A DNA stretch of 64,000 bases from JBBBNV01 sp037137075 (GCF_037137075.1 NZ_JBBBNV010000002.1:1-64000), one strand, 5' to 3'; positions 33,516-43,098 are shown, counted from the stretch's first letter. Notes: generated from the sequence alone by a model not told the origin. Numbers and translations are program-made.

Positions 33516-36500
33516 ATGAGAAATGGAGAGGTACAACAACAAATGTGGAAGAAGAAAACGAGTGCTCTAGTCATCGTGCTGCTGCTAATCATGCAGTTCT
33601 TCTCAGGAGCAGGCTTCATCACACAGGTCAATGCCAGCGCAATCCATACCAACATCATTGATAGTGTAACGATGACGGTATACGATGGCAGCGGGAACCC
33701 GGTGACAAGCCACGTCTACGAGCAGGGCGCCAAGGTGAAAGTAAATTATACCTGGTCGCTTGTAAACAATCACGGCTTCCAGGATGGAGATACCTTTACA
33801 TTTACTTTGCCGGAGCAGTTCCTGCTGTTTAATGATTTTGGCGGACCGCTCCTCATTGAAGATGAAGAGGTAGGCACCTTTCAAGTCAGCAAGGCGACTC
33901 ATCAGGTGGTCATGACCTTTAATGACTACATTCAAAGTCACGACAATGTGCAAGGCATCCTGCAGTTCGAAACACAATTCGACAAGCAGAAGATTACAGG
34001 AAGCAGTGTACAAATCATTAAAATTCCCATTCGCGGCGGTGAGCAGGTAATTACCCTCCACTTCAAGCCCAACGTCACCTCGACCATTGAGAAAAAAGGC
34101 GTGCCGCAAGGCTTCAATGCCAAGAGCATTGACTGGACGGTGGATGTTAACAAGGCGCTGGATTCCGTTCTGAATGCGGAAGTAACGGACACGATTCCAA
34201 GCGGGCTGTCCTTGACGCTTCCGATTCGTGTTTATGAGCTGGATGTAAACCTCGACGGTACTGTTTCGGAAGGAAGTCTGGTTGATAGCAGCGGGTATAC
34301 TGTGGATAGCACAGGCGGGGGGCTTAAGGTTTCGTTTCATGAGGACCCGATCAACACCGCATACCGTATCCAGTTTACAACTGAAATCACAGATGCAAGC
34401 ATCAACAGCTTTGTAAATACGGCCAATTTCAAAGGCTCCAATTTCCCGAACGTAAGCTCGACCGCAACGGTGAATGTACAGTACGGGAAGCCGATTGCCA
34501 AGGAATCTACAGGCTATGCGCCGGAAACACAAACGATTTCCTGGGCAATCAAGTTTAATTACAATGAGCGGACCATTGCGCAGGCCGATGCGTTCATCAC
34601 GGATTTGTTCGATAATACGCAAGCGCTGGATGCAAGCACAGTCCAAGTATACCCGGTGACGCTGGATTCGAGCGGTAACGAGACCAAGCAAGCGGCGCTG
34701 GACCCTTCCAGCTACACCGTATCGGCGCTCACGCCCGCTGAGCTTCAAGCCGGCAAAGATGGTTTTAAGCTTCAGTTTCACTCGGATATTACCGGTGCAT
34801 ACAAAATTGAGTATCAAACGAAGTCCATCGATCGTGTGTTCGATGACAAGAAGACCATTACGAATGAAGCTTTCTTCGGTTCCACATACAATGGCAAAGG
34901 GACCCGGGATATCAAGCAGGTCATTCTTGTCAAGGATAGGGCAGCGGTCAACTATCAGACGAAAACCGTGGAATGGAAAATTACCGTCAATGCCGACAAG
35001 TATCCGATGGACAATGCCGTCATTCAGGATTCCTTCCCGCTTGGCGGACTGAAGTTTATTCCGGAATCACTGGTTGTTAGGGACGGAACCGACACGATTG
35101 TCGGCCCGACTGTGTACACAGCGGTGTACGACACGCCGGTACAGCCGAATGATGGTTTTACAATCAGCTTTGCTTCACAGATTACAGATAAGTACACCAT
35201 TACGTATAAGACCGAGTTCAATAATGACGGGCTCCTCAGCAGCTGGATTACAAACCCGGTGAAATTCGAGAACCAAGCCACGATGGAATGGGTGGACAGC
35301 AACAGTAACGCACAGTCCAAAACGGTCAAAGCCGATTTCACCCCGGTCGATGGATCGGCTAACAACGGATTCAAATCAGGCAGCTATAATGCTACGGAAA
35401 AAGAAATCGTCTGGACGATCGGAGTCAATTTCAACTCCAAAACATTGGCTGCAGCCGAGGTTCGGGATATTCTTTTGCAGGGACAGACGTTAGTGCCTGA
35501 TTCGCTCAAGGTGTACAGCATGAACATCAGCGGAAGCGGAATCCCGTCTCAAGGCGCGATCGTTGACGAGAGCAATTATACGTACAGCGTGGACAGCGCC
35601 GACAATCAATTAAGCCTGAAATTCACGAATGAAATTTCCGAACCGTATTATCTTATTTTTAAAACAAGCCTGGACGGTCAAATTATTGGCACATCCGTTA
35701 ACAATACTGCAACCCTGTATGATGGCGTGAAGCAGGAGTCCAAGCCTCTGACAGCATCGGTCAATATCCCTCAGGGGGGCAATTATGTTGACAAAACGGG
35801 CCAGCAGGACGGGGAAGTTATCAAATGGACGCTGACCATCAACGGCGGGCAATCCGAGGTTCACGATGCGGTAATCACGGATAACCCGAGCAGCAATCAA
35901 ATTTTGCTGCCTGGCTCGTTCCATCTGTATCCAACCACCGTGGCGGCCAACGGCAATCTGACCAAAGCTTCGCCTGAATTGGTCGCAGGCACAGATTATA
36001 CATTGGATATTACGACCGATGCAAGCAGCAAAGAGACCTTCGTATTGAGCTTTTTGAATCCCATTACGTCGGCCTACATACTGGAATATCAGTCCCTGAT
36101 TGCTGCGAGCAATGGTGATAAGGTAAGCAATGCGGTCAGCTTTAGCGGGAACAATGTGACTACAGGAGTTGTAGATACGACGGAGGAAATTATCGTCGGC
36201 TTCTCCAGCGGTTCCGGTACAGGAAGCGGTATCCGGGGCTCCCTCACAGTCAAGAAAATCGATGAAGCCAGCAGCTCGACAGTGCTGGAGGGTGCAACCT
36301 TCAGCTTGTATCGTGTGTCTGGTTCGAGCCGCATACTCATCGGTTCGGCTACAACGGACGTTAGCGGCATAATTCAGTACAACAAATTGTTGTCCGGGAA
36401 TTACATCTTGATTGAAACAGCAGCTCCGGCGGGCTACAAGCTGGATACGACAGAGCATCCGGTAACAATTCATTCTGCAACCAACATTGACTTGAACGTT

Positions 36501-37460
36501 ACAAACCAATTGTTGGTTTCGCCAACGCCAACGCCAACGCCAACGCCAACGCCAACGCCAACGCCGACACCAACGCCAACGCCGACACCAACGCCGACGC
36601 CAACGCCGACGCCAACGCCGACGCCAACGCCGACGCCAACACCGACGCCGACACCGGAGCCAACGCCGACACCGGCACCGACACCGACGTCGAATCCGGG
36701 AGGCGGTGGTGGCGGACCGACGCCAACGCCGACGCCAACACCGACGCCGGAACCAACACCAACACCGACGCCGACACCGACGTCGAATCCGGGAGGCGGT
36801 GGTGGCGGACCGACGCCAACGCCAACACCAACGTCGGATGATTCGTCAGATGATGATTCACCATCGTCTACACCGACACCGTCTGCAACGCCATCACCAT
36901 CGGCAACGCCGACACCATCCGTGACACCAACACCGTCAGCGACGCCGACGCCTTCATCAACGTCGGCACCGACAGGAACTCCGGTGCCAACGCCGGAACC
37001 AACAGCAACGCCAGTATCATCTGCAACGCCAACGCCGGCGCCAGGGCAGCCGGAACAGCCTGCTAAACCGCCTACAGACCAGAAAACAACACCGCAGGAT
37101 GTACCGGTCGAAGGGGAGATCGATCTGCCTCTGGGAGGATTCCCGTCTATTGGCAAGCAGCCGGGGCATGGTACTGTAACTATCGCTCCGAACGGACAGT
37201 GGGTGTACACACCGGAGCCGGGCTACAGCGGGAAGGATCGTTTTACTGTCGTTGTAACGGACGAGAATGGATCAGAGCAGGAGCTCCTCATCGATATTGA
37301 TGTCGAGGAAGTTCCGCTCGGTGCGAACCGGGCCAAACCTGTAACGGGACAACAGCTTCCGAAAACAGGGGAAAGCAGCCATTGGTACATCGAAATGATT
37401 GGATTAGCTCTTATTGCTTTAGGATTTATTCTGAGAAAGAGATTAGTAAAAGGCAATTAA
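33516..37460 (+). CDS. LPKTGE-anchored surface adhesin
   Basis: A 1314-residue wall protein. After a signal peptide (about 1-42) there are several collagen-binding/SdrC-type adhesion domains (about 50-900) with repeated patterns such as WKITVNADK and TITYKTEF, then one SpaA/Cna-B domain (about 908-1000; LTVKKIDEA...GATFSLYR...IETAAPAGY), a Pro-Thr wall-spanning region (about 1003-1190), a cadherin-like domain (GTVTIAPNGQWVYTPEPGYSG) and the sorting signal LPKTGE (1281-1286), hydrophobic helix and basic tail. The ATG at 33516 follows GGAGAGG. The SpaA domain may form a Lys-Asn isopeptide bond. It has its own unit after a terminator, so whether c-di-GMP affects it is unknown. Host ligand unknown. 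Confidence 0.92.
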   Translation: MRNGEVQQQMWKKKTSALVIVLLLIMQFFSGAGFITQVNASAIHTNIIDSVTMTVYDGSGNPVTSHVYEQGAKVKVNYTWSLVNNHGFQDGDTFTFTLPEQFLLFNDFGGPLLIEDEEVGTFQVSKATHQVVMTFNDYIQSHDNVQGILQFETQFDKQKITGSSVQIIKIPIRGGEQVITLHFKPNVTSTIEKKGVPQGFNAKSIDWTVDVNKALDSVLNAEVTDTIPSGLSLTLPIRVYELDVNLDGTVSEGSLVDSSGYTVDSTGGGLKVSFHEDPINTAYRIQFTTEITDASINSFVNTANFKGSNFPNVSSTATVNVQYGKPIAKESTGYAPETQTISWAIKFNYNERTIAQADAFITDLFDNTQALDASTVQVYPVTLDSSGNETKQAALDPSSYTVSALTPAELQAGKDGFKLQFHSDITGAYKIEYQTKSIDRVFDDKKTITNEAFFGSTYNGKGTRDIKQVILVKDRAAVNYQTKTVEWKITVNADKYPMDNAVIQDSFPLGGLKFIPESLVVRDGTDTIVGPTVYTAVYDTPVQPNDGFTISFASQITDKYTITYKTEFNNDGLLSSWITNPVKFENQATMEWVDSNSNAQSKTVKADFTPVDGSANNGFKSGSYNATEKEIVWTIGVNFNSKTLAAAEVRDILLQGQTLVPDSLKVYSMNISGSGIPSQGAIVDESNYTYSVDSADNQLSLKFTNEISEPYYLIFKTSLDGQIIGTSVNNTATLYDGVKQESKPLTASVNIPQGGNYVDKTGQQDGEVIKWTLTINGGQSEVHDAVITDNPSSNQILLPGSFHLYPTTVAANGNLTKASPELVAGTDYTLDITTDASSKETFVLSFLNPITSAYILEYQSLIAASNGDKVSNAVSFSGNNVTTGVVDTTEEIIVGFSSGSGTGSGIRGSLTVKKIDEASSSTVLEGATFSLYRVSGSSRILIGSATTDVSGIIQYNKLLSGNYILIETAAPAGYKLDTTEHPVTIHSATNIDLNVTNQLLVSPTPTPTPTPTPTPTPTPTPTPTPTPTPTPTPTPTPTPTPTPTPTPEPTPTPAPTPTSNPGGGGGGPTPTPTPTPTPEPTPTPTPTPTSNPGGGGGGPTPTPTPTSDDSSDDDSPSSTPTPSATPSPSATPTPSVTPTPSATPTPSSTSAPTGTPVPTPEPTATPVSSATPTPAPGQPEQPAKPPTDQKTTPQDVPVEGEIDLPLGGFPSIGKQPGHGTVTIAPNGQWVYTPEPGYSGKDRFTVVVTDENGSEQELLIDIDVEEVPLGANRAKPVTGQQLPKTGESSHWYIEMIGLALIALGFILRKRLVKGN
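36523..36834 (+). repeat. Six-base Pro-Thr codon repeat in adhesin
   Basis: CCAACG/CCGACA units run almost without break from 36523, encoding a Pro-Thr stalk. Two copies of a block ending in SNPGGGGGG (about 36693 and 36783) are embedded. Such tracts slip easily, so length differences between isolates are likely. Confidence 0.85.
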
Positions 37461-37474
37461 GCTTCGATTTTTAA

Positions 37475-37505
37475 CAGCCCGCCAAACCTTGGCGGGCTGC
37501 TTGTT
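37475..37505 (+). terminator. Terminator after adhesin gene
   Basis: CAGCCCGCCAA pairs with TTGGCGGGCTG across a three-base loop, followed by CTTGTTAT. Confidence 0.75.
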
Positions 37506-37614
37506 ATATACCGCATAAATCACAATTTGATTCGGCTTCAATATCTTGCGATTTCATTGAAAAATGCGTACAACGGGCGGGAAGCAGGGGTATACTGTGA
37601 TGGAGGTGATTCGA

Positions 37615-38325
37615 GTGAACAAGCGTGAGAAGCAGGGGCGTGAGGAGTATCTGGGCCTGGACCGCAGCCTGCAGGAGCATGTACGCGGGGAACACGTGAC
37701 GGAGCGGCAGTGGCAGGCCATTGTTGCCAATGATGCCGCCTATGATGGTATGTTTTTTTATGCGGTTAAGACCACGGGAATTTTTTGCCGGCCATCCTGC
37801 AAGTCGAAGACGCCGAATAAGGAAAATGTATGGATATTCCCCACGCCTAAACATGCATTGTCCGCCCATTTCCGCCCTTGTAAACGGTGCAAGCCGACAG
37901 GGGAACGCCTGCCTGATACGGAGTGGGTAGCCCAAATGACGCAATACATCGACCAGAATTATAAAGAAGCACTGACACTGGGCCTCTTGGCAGACATGTG
38001 TCATGGGAGCCCATATCATCTGCACCGGACATTCAAGCGGGTAAAAGGCATTACGCCGATGGCGTACATCCAGCAGGTCCGCATGGGCCGTGCGAAGGAA
38101 CTGCTGGCCGGTTCAGACGATCCGATGACAGATATTGTGGCGGATGTCGGGCTGCCGAATCTTCCTTATTTCATCACACTGTTTAAGAAAATGACCGGTT
38201 ATACCCCGGCGGAATACCGCCGCACGAGCCGGAACAAGCGAGCGGCAGCGCTGTGCGATTCAGCAGAAGGGGGAAATGATGAAGACGGACCAACAGTACA
38301 AGCAGCCCAAATCACTTCTGAATAA
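37615..38325 (+). CDS. adaA: AdaA-type methylphosphotriester DNA repair protein/AraC regulator
   Basis: A 236-residue protein with the Ada N-terminal zinc domain (FCRPSC and CKRC hold the four cysteines; the first is the likely methyl acceptor) and a C-terminal AraC HTH (LADMCHGSPYHLHRTFKRV). It removes methyl groups from DNA phosphotriesters and then activates the alkylation response. The start is GTG at 37615, five bases after GGAGGTGA; the ATG at 37600 would place that site inside the gene. It lacks the alkyltransferase domain, as in Bacillus where AdaB is separate, and no adaB is seen here. It overlaps the next gene by 50 bp. Confidence 0.9.
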   Translation: MNKREKQGREEYLGLDRSLQEHVRGEHVTERQWQAIVANDAAYDGMFFYAVKTTGIFCRPSCKSKTPNKENVWIFPTPKHALSAHFRPCKRCKPTGERLPDTEWVAQMTQYIDQNYKEALTLGLLADMCHGSPYHLHRTFKRVKGITPMAYIQQVRMGRAKELLAGSDDPMTDIVADVGLPNLPYFITLFKKMTGYTPAEYRRTSRNKRAAALCDSAEGGNDEDGPTVQAAQITSE

Positions 38326-39097
38326 AGGGAGCGGCTTTCTTGCGGATTACAGTCATTCATTGAATCCGTATACCGGCTGTTCGTTTGGCTGCTCGTATTG
38401 CTATGTGCGTCAAATGCCGGTTTCCATATTCCGCAAGGAGCCATGGGGGACGTGGGTAGACATGAAGAAGGGGGCGGCGGATATGTTACGGAAGGAGCTT
38501 CAGCGGGCCAAAGCCAAAGGAAAAGTGACCCTCTTCATGTCATCCAGCACGGACCCTTATCAGCCTGCCGAGTACAAGGAAAAAATAACGCGCGCTCTGC
38601 TGGAGGTTATGGCTGACGACCCCCCTGATTTTGTACTCGTGCAGACCCGCAGTCCGCTTGTCCGGCGGGACATTGATTTGCTGCAGCGCCTGCAGGACCG
38701 GGTGAGGGTTAGCATGACCGTAGAAACGGACCGGGAGGACATCCGCAAGCATTTTGCGCCGGGCGCGCCGCCGATCCAGGCCAGATTAAGGACGCTTCAG
38801 CTGTTGGCGGAGGCCGGTATTCCCGCTCAAGCGGCCATCGCTCCGCTGCTGCCGAGCACGGAGGCGTTTGCGGACAAGCTGCTGCCTCTGGTCAATCGGG
38901 TATGTATCGACGATTATTTCATGGGGGACGGCAGCGGCGGCAAACGGACGCGCCAGCTCGGAATACGCCGCTTATACGAGGAACTGGGGCTGGAGGAGTG
39001 GTATCATCCGGATGCTTATCGTATCGTTTACGAGAGATTCGTCCGCGTGTTTCCGGAAGGACAAGTTTTGCTCAGCAGGTACGGTTTTGCGCCTTGA
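38276..39097 (+). CDS. Radical SAM protein, spore photoproduct lyase family
   Basis: A 273-residue radical SAM enzyme with the cluster motif CSFGCSYC (about residues 35-42; CxxxCxxC) and SPL-type features MSSSTDPYQP and TVETDRED. It starts inside adaA (50-bp overlap), behind GAAGGGGG, with a second in-frame ATG next to it. Overlap with an alkylation-repair gene suggests a nucleic-acid repair or modification role, but these short SPL-like proteins have no settled reaction; they lack the extra domains of the true spore photoproduct lyase. Confidence 0.85.
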   Translation: MMKTDQQYKQPKSLLNKGSGFLADYSHSLNPYTGCSFGCSYCYVRQMPVSIFRKEPWGTWVDMKKGAADMLRKELQRAKAKGKVTLFMSSSTDPYQPAEYKEKITRALLEVMADDPPDFVLVQTRSPLVRRDIDLLQRLQDRVRVSMTVETDREDIRKHFAPGAPPIQARLRTLQLLAEAGIPAQAAIAPLLPSTEAFADKLLPLVNRVCIDDYFMGDGSGGKRTRQLGIRRLYEELGLEEWYHPDAYRIVYERFVRVFPEGQVLLSRYGFAP

Positions 39098-39201
39098 ATA
39101 TTTGTGGTGAAAAGGCATGGACGGTTGCTTCTGCGGGGTCTATTTTTGCCGGGCCGTTAGTTCACAAGACGTTCAATAATAAGTGAAAAGAATCACAACC
39201 G

Positions 39202-39244
39202 TGTGACCTTTCTCACATGTTCCTGCTTCTCTTCCGTGTATACT
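39202..39244 (+). promoter_or_regulatory. FNR site and promoter of the nitrite operon
   Basis: TGTGA-CCTTTC-TCACA (39202-39217) is a perfect FNR/CRP-type dyad of the form used by Bacillus FNR. A TATACT -10 element lies at 39239-39244. If transcription starts near 39251, the dyad centre is at about -41.5, the position for direct class II activation. Oxygen-limited induction is expected. Confidence 0.85.
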
Positions 39245-39286
39245 CTCAACTATAGTCACAAGTTGATTGTTTAAGGAGGGGCCTCA

Positions 39287-41728
39287 ATGGTAATGCACAA
39301 AAAGGAACAACTCGTTGTCATCGGAAATGGCATGGCCGGCATCAGTACGGTCGAACAAATATTGAAGCTGACCTCACGGTTTGAGATTACCGTGTTCGGG
39401 AGCGAGCCGCATCCCAATTATAACCGAATTATGCTATCCTATGTTCTGGACGGCAGCAAGACGATGGAGGATATTATCCTCAACGACTGGGACTGGTACA
39501 GGGATAACGGCATCAAGCTGCACGCCGGAACAACGGTTTCCCATATCGATGAGGAGAATAAGGAAGTCGTGACCACGCAAGGCATCCGTGTTCCTTACGA
39601 TAAAGTAATCATTGCAACAGGCTCAAAGCCGTTTATTCTTCCGGTGCCCGGCGCAGAGAAGGAAGGCGTTGTCGGATTTCGGGATATCGCCGACTGCCAT
39701 CATATGCTGGAAGCGGCCAAAGCCTGTAAGAAAGCGGCTGTTATCGGAGGCGGACTGCTTGGGCTGGAGGCTGCCAAAGGGCTTGTTCACCTTGGAATGG
39801 ACGTAACGGTTGTCCATCTGATGGAGGATTTGATGGAACGGCAGCTGGATCGGCAGGCGTCCTCCATGCTGAAGGCGGAATTGGAGCGCCAAGGCATCCG
39901 GTTTCTTATGGGGGCACAGACGGTGGAGCTTACCGGGGGCGACCGTGTGGCCGGGCTGCGCTTTGCCGATGGCACCGGGCTGGAGGCAGAGTTTGTCGTG
40001 ATGGCTGCAGGCATTAAGCCTGATTTCAGTGTGGCTGCGGCGAGCGGGATACAAACCAAACGGGGCATTGTGGTTAATGATTACATGCAAACATCGATGG
40101 CGAATGTTTATTCAGTCGGGGAATGTACGGAGCACCGCGGGATTTGCTACGGACTTGTCGCGCCGTTATTCGAGCAGGGCCTGGTGCTGGCTAAGCATGT
40201 GTGCGGCGTGGAAACCGCGCCTTATGAAGGCTCGGTGGTATCTACCAAGCTGAAGATCTCAGGTATCGACGTGTTCTCGACCGGCGAATTTATCGAAGGG
40301 CCGGAGCACAGGGTCATCACCAGCAGGGATGATTGGAGAGGCGCGTATAAGAAAATATTGCTCAAGGACCAGGTCATGGTGGGGGCTGTTTTGTTCGGGG
40401 ATATTACCGACTCGGCCAATTTGCAGAAATGGGTTAAGCAGGGGGCGGTCATGACCGACGAACGGTATGCTTCGCTCATGGGAACCGGCTCCGGCTGCAG
40501 CCATAACGGCAGACCTTCTGCCGGAGTAGAGCAGATGGCCGACGACGAAATCGTCTGCGGCTGTAACGGCGTCACCAAAAAAACGATTGTTGATGTCATT
40601 ACCGAGAAGCAATTGACGACCGTCGAAGAAATTAAGGCCTGCACCGGAGCGACCCGCTCGTGCGGAGGCTGTAAGCCGGTGGTGGAGCAAATGCTGCAGT
40701 ATGTGCTTGGCGATGGCTTCAAGGCAGCGGCAAAGCAGGGAATTTGCGGCTGCACCACACTCGGACGTGATGAGATTGTGGCGGAGATAAAGGCGAAGGG
40801 GCTCACAACGACGAAGGAAGTTATGCATGTGCTAAACTGGAGCCAAACGGAGGGCTGCTCCAAATGCCGTCCGGCCCTGAATTATTATTTGGGTATGCTG
40901 TACCCCGATACCTTCGAAGATGAAAAGGAATCCCGCTTTGTAAATGAACGCATGGGCGCCAATATTCAGAAGGACGGCACGTTCACGGTCGTACCGCGTA
41001 TGTATGGCGGAGTGACCACACCGGAAGAGCTGAAGAAAATCGCCGACGTTTCTCTGAAATATGAGGTTAAGGCGGTCAAGGTGACAGGCGGGCAGCGGCT
41101 CGATCTGATCGGGGTGAAAAAAGAGGATTTGCCGAAGGTCTGGGCAGAGCTCGACATGCCGTCAGGGTATGCATACGCCAAATCACTCCGGACCGTCAAG
41201 ACGTGTGTCGGATCGCAATTTTGCCGCTTCGGCACGCAGGATTCCATGGGGATGGGAGCGCTGCTGGAACGCAAGTTTGAACGTCTGGATTTCCCGGCCA
41301 AATTCAAGATGGCTGTAAACGGCTGTCCGCGGAATTGCGCAGAATCCTGCACAAAGGATATCGGCATTGTCGGAAACGATGGCGGGTGGGAAATTTTCAT
41401 CGGCGGGAACGGCGGGGTCAAAGCCCGGCTTGCCGATTCACTTTGCAAGGTGAAGACGGACCAGGAATTAATGGACCTGTGCGCCGCTGTCATGCAATAT
41501 TACCGGGAAACGGGCAATTATTTGGAGAGAACCTCGGAATGGGTGGAGCGTATGGGGCTCGATAATATCCGCCAGGCCGTGGTGGAGGACACCGGGAACC
41601 GGAAGGCGCTAGTAACCCGTATTGAATTCGCGCTGCATCAGGTAGAAGAGCCATGGACAAAAATGCTCAGGGACGCTGAAGTCAGCAGCGCTTTATTCGA
41701 GCAATTGCAAATTCATTCGAAAGCTTAG
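39287..41728 (+). CDS. nirB: NADH-dependent nitrite reductase large subunit
   Basis: An 813-residue cytoplasmic enzyme reducing nitrite to ammonium with NADH. N-terminal FAD- and NADH-binding folds (VIGNGMAGIST; GGGLLGLEAAKG), two BFD-like [2Fe-2S] segments (CGCNGVTKKTIVD; CGGCKPVVEQ; CGCTTLGRDEI) and the siroheme/[4Fe-4S] half with CVGSQFCRFG and NGCPRNCAESC. The ATG at 39287 follows AAGGAGGGG. It leads the nirB-nirD-nirC operon under the FNR site. Confidence 0.96.
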   Translation: MVMHKKEQLVVIGNGMAGISTVEQILKLTSRFEITVFGSEPHPNYNRIMLSYVLDGSKTMEDIILNDWDWYRDNGIKLHAGTTVSHIDEENKEVVTTQGIRVPYDKVIIATGSKPFILPVPGAEKEGVVGFRDIADCHHMLEAAKACKKAAVIGGGLLGLEAAKGLVHLGMDVTVVHLMEDLMERQLDRQASSMLKAELERQGIRFLMGAQTVELTGGDRVAGLRFADGTGLEAEFVVMAAGIKPDFSVAAASGIQTKRGIVVNDYMQTSMANVYSVGECTEHRGICYGLVAPLFEQGLVLAKHVCGVETAPYEGSVVSTKLKISGIDVFSTGEFIEGPEHRVITSRDDWRGAYKKILLKDQVMVGAVLFGDITDSANLQKWVKQGAVMTDERYASLMGTGSGCSHNGRPSAGVEQMADDEIVCGCNGVTKKTIVDVITEKQLTTVEEIKACTGATRSCGGCKPVVEQMLQYVLGDGFKAAAKQGICGCTTLGRDEIVAEIKAKGLTTTKEVMHVLNWSQTEGCSKCRPALNYYLGMLYPDTFEDEKESRFVNERMGANIQKDGTFTVVPRMYGGVTTPEELKKIADVSLKYEVKAVKVTGGQRLDLIGVKKEDLPKVWAELDMPSGYAYAKSLRTVKTCVGSQFCRFGTQDSMGMGALLERKFERLDFPAKFKMAVNGCPRNCAESCTKDIGIVGNDGGWEIFIGGNGGVKARLADSLCKVKTDQELMDLCAAVMQYYRETGNYLERTSEWVERMGLDNIRQAVVEDTGNRKALVTRIEFALHQVEEPWTKMLRDAEVSSALFEQLQIHSKA

Positions 41729-41756
41729 CTGGACGATGCATAAGGAGGGACAAACG

Positions 41757-42101
41757 ATGAAAAGCCAAGAGGCCTTTTATCCGGTAGGCAGGCTGGAGCA
41801 GCTTCTGCCGCAAATCGGGCGGGTGGTCAGCTTCAAGGGCAGGGAGATTGCCTTGTTCCGGACATCCGCTGATCAAATATTTGCTCTGGAAAACCGGAGC
41901 CCGCATCCCAAAGGAGGACCGCTCGCCGAAGGAATGGTGTCGGGAAACTATGTGTACGACCCGCTGTATGATTGGAAAATAGATTTGACGTCAGGCCGCG
42001 TACAGGCACCGGATACCGGGCAGGTGCTGACCTTTCCGGTACAGGTAATCGACGGGCAGGTGCTGCTTGGCGAACCGGAGCTTCAAGGGACGGGGAGTTA
42101 A
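41757..42101 (+). CDS. nirD: Nitrite reductase small subunit
   Basis: A 114-residue Rieske-like protein, partner of NirB. The usual Rieske ligands are not all present: one SPHPKGGPL segment resembles the first ligand pair but lacks Cys, as in many NirD proteins that have no cluster. The start is the ATG at 41757 behind AAGGAGGG; the earlier in-frame ATG at 41736 precedes that site. Confidence 0.9.
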   Translation: MKSQEAFYPVGRLEQLLPQIGRVVSFKGREIALFRTSADQIFALENRSPHPKGGPLAEGMVSGNYVYDPLYDWKIDLTSGRVQAPDTGQVLTFPVQVIDGQVLLGEPELQGTGS

Positions 42102-42119
42102 GCACAAGGAGGATGCCGT

Positions 42120-42905
42120 ATGTTTACGCAGCATGTAGAAGCCATTGTGGAAGCGGCTGTGAAGAAAAAAGAAAGCATGAATCAAAGCTTGGCCCGTTAT
42201 CTGGTGTCATCCATGCTGGCCGGAGCTTATGTCGGACTCGGAATTATTTTAATTTTCTCCGTGGGGGCGCCGCTGGCGGCTGCGGGCTCCCAGGTACAAA
42301 CCCTGGTTATGGGGATGTCCTTCGGGCTCGCCCTGACCCTCGTTGTTTTCGCCGGATCGGAACTGTTTACGGGAAATAACATGTTTTTTACGATGAGCAC
42401 GCTGGCCGGCCGAACGACGGTGAACGATACGTTAAAAAACTGGCTGTACGTCTTTGCCGGCAATCTGGCCGGGGCCGTTATTCTCGCCCTGCTTGTGACC
42501 GGTTCGGGATTGTTCAAGGCAGCCGGGCCGGAGCATCTTATTTTTGCCGCCGCTGCAAAAAAGATGTCTTTGCCGCTACATGAGCTGTTTCTACGCGGCA
42601 TTCTATGTAACTGGCTTGTTTGTCTGGCCTTGTGGATGGTGGGCAGGGCGAAGGAGGATACAGCTAAGCTGGTGCTGATCTGGTGGTGCCTGTTCGGCTT
42701 CATCGCGAGCGGCTATGAGCACAGTGTGGCGAATATGACCCTTCTCAGCCTGGCTTATTTCCTGCCTCAGCATCCAGAGACTGTATCGATTGGCGGCTGG
42801 CTTCACAATATGATCCCTGTCACGCTGGGCAATATTGTCGGCGGGGGCTTGTTTGTTGGGCTAGCCTATTGGTTTATTTCTCCCGTCTCCGGAACAAAGA
42901 AATAA
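42120..42905 (+). CDS. nirC: Formate/nitrite transporter family channel
   Basis: A 261-residue membrane channel of the FocA/NirC family with six helices and the family motif FAGSELFTGNN. In this operon it most likely passes nitrite. ATG at 42120 behind GGAGGATG. Confidence 0.9.
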   Translation: MFTQHVEAIVEAAVKKKESMNQSLARYLVSSMLAGAYVGLGIILIFSVGAPLAAAGSQVQTLVMGMSFGLALTLVVFAGSELFTGNNMFFTMSTLAGRTTVNDTLKNWLYVFAGNLAGAVILALLVTGSGLFKAAGPEHLIFAAAAKKMSLPLHELFLRGILCNWLVCLALWMVGRAKEDTAKLVLIWWCLFGFIASGYEHSVANMTLLSLAYFLPQHPETVSIGGWLHNMIPVTLGNIVGGGLFVGLAYWFISPVSGTKK

Positions 42906-42934
42906 ACGGTCTACGAAGCGATTTAACACATTTT

Positions 42935-42967
42935 ACGAAGCGCCGTTCCGGTGCTTCGTTTTTTTTG
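42935..42967 (+). terminator. Terminator of the nitrite operon
   Basis: ACGAAGC pairs with GCTTCGT around a GC-rich loop and is followed by seven T. Confidence 0.8.
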
Positions 42968-43098
42968 CTCCGGGTGTCGTAAGGTTTCATGTTTTGTCGA
43001 AATAAGTTAAAATAAACGAATGACTAGGCGGGTTATTCATCTGCAAAAATTCAGGGCCCAGCCTTGGGAATCGCGGCCTGATTTGAAGGAGGAGAAGC

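Noticed and set aside
33603..34817. 404-codon open minus-strand frame inside the adhesin gene
   Set aside because: It mirrors the codon pattern of the real gene, which has signal peptide, domains and sorting signal; no start site and unlikely composition.
36523..36834. Possible CRISPR-like array because of regular short repeats
   Set aside because: The units are six-base codon repeats in frame with a protein, with no unique spacers of 30-40 bp and no cas genes.
36470..37210. Long minus-strand frame made of alternating Val and Gly opposite the adhesin
   Set aside because: It is the complement of the Pro-Thr codon repeat, with no ribosome binding site or recognisable domain.
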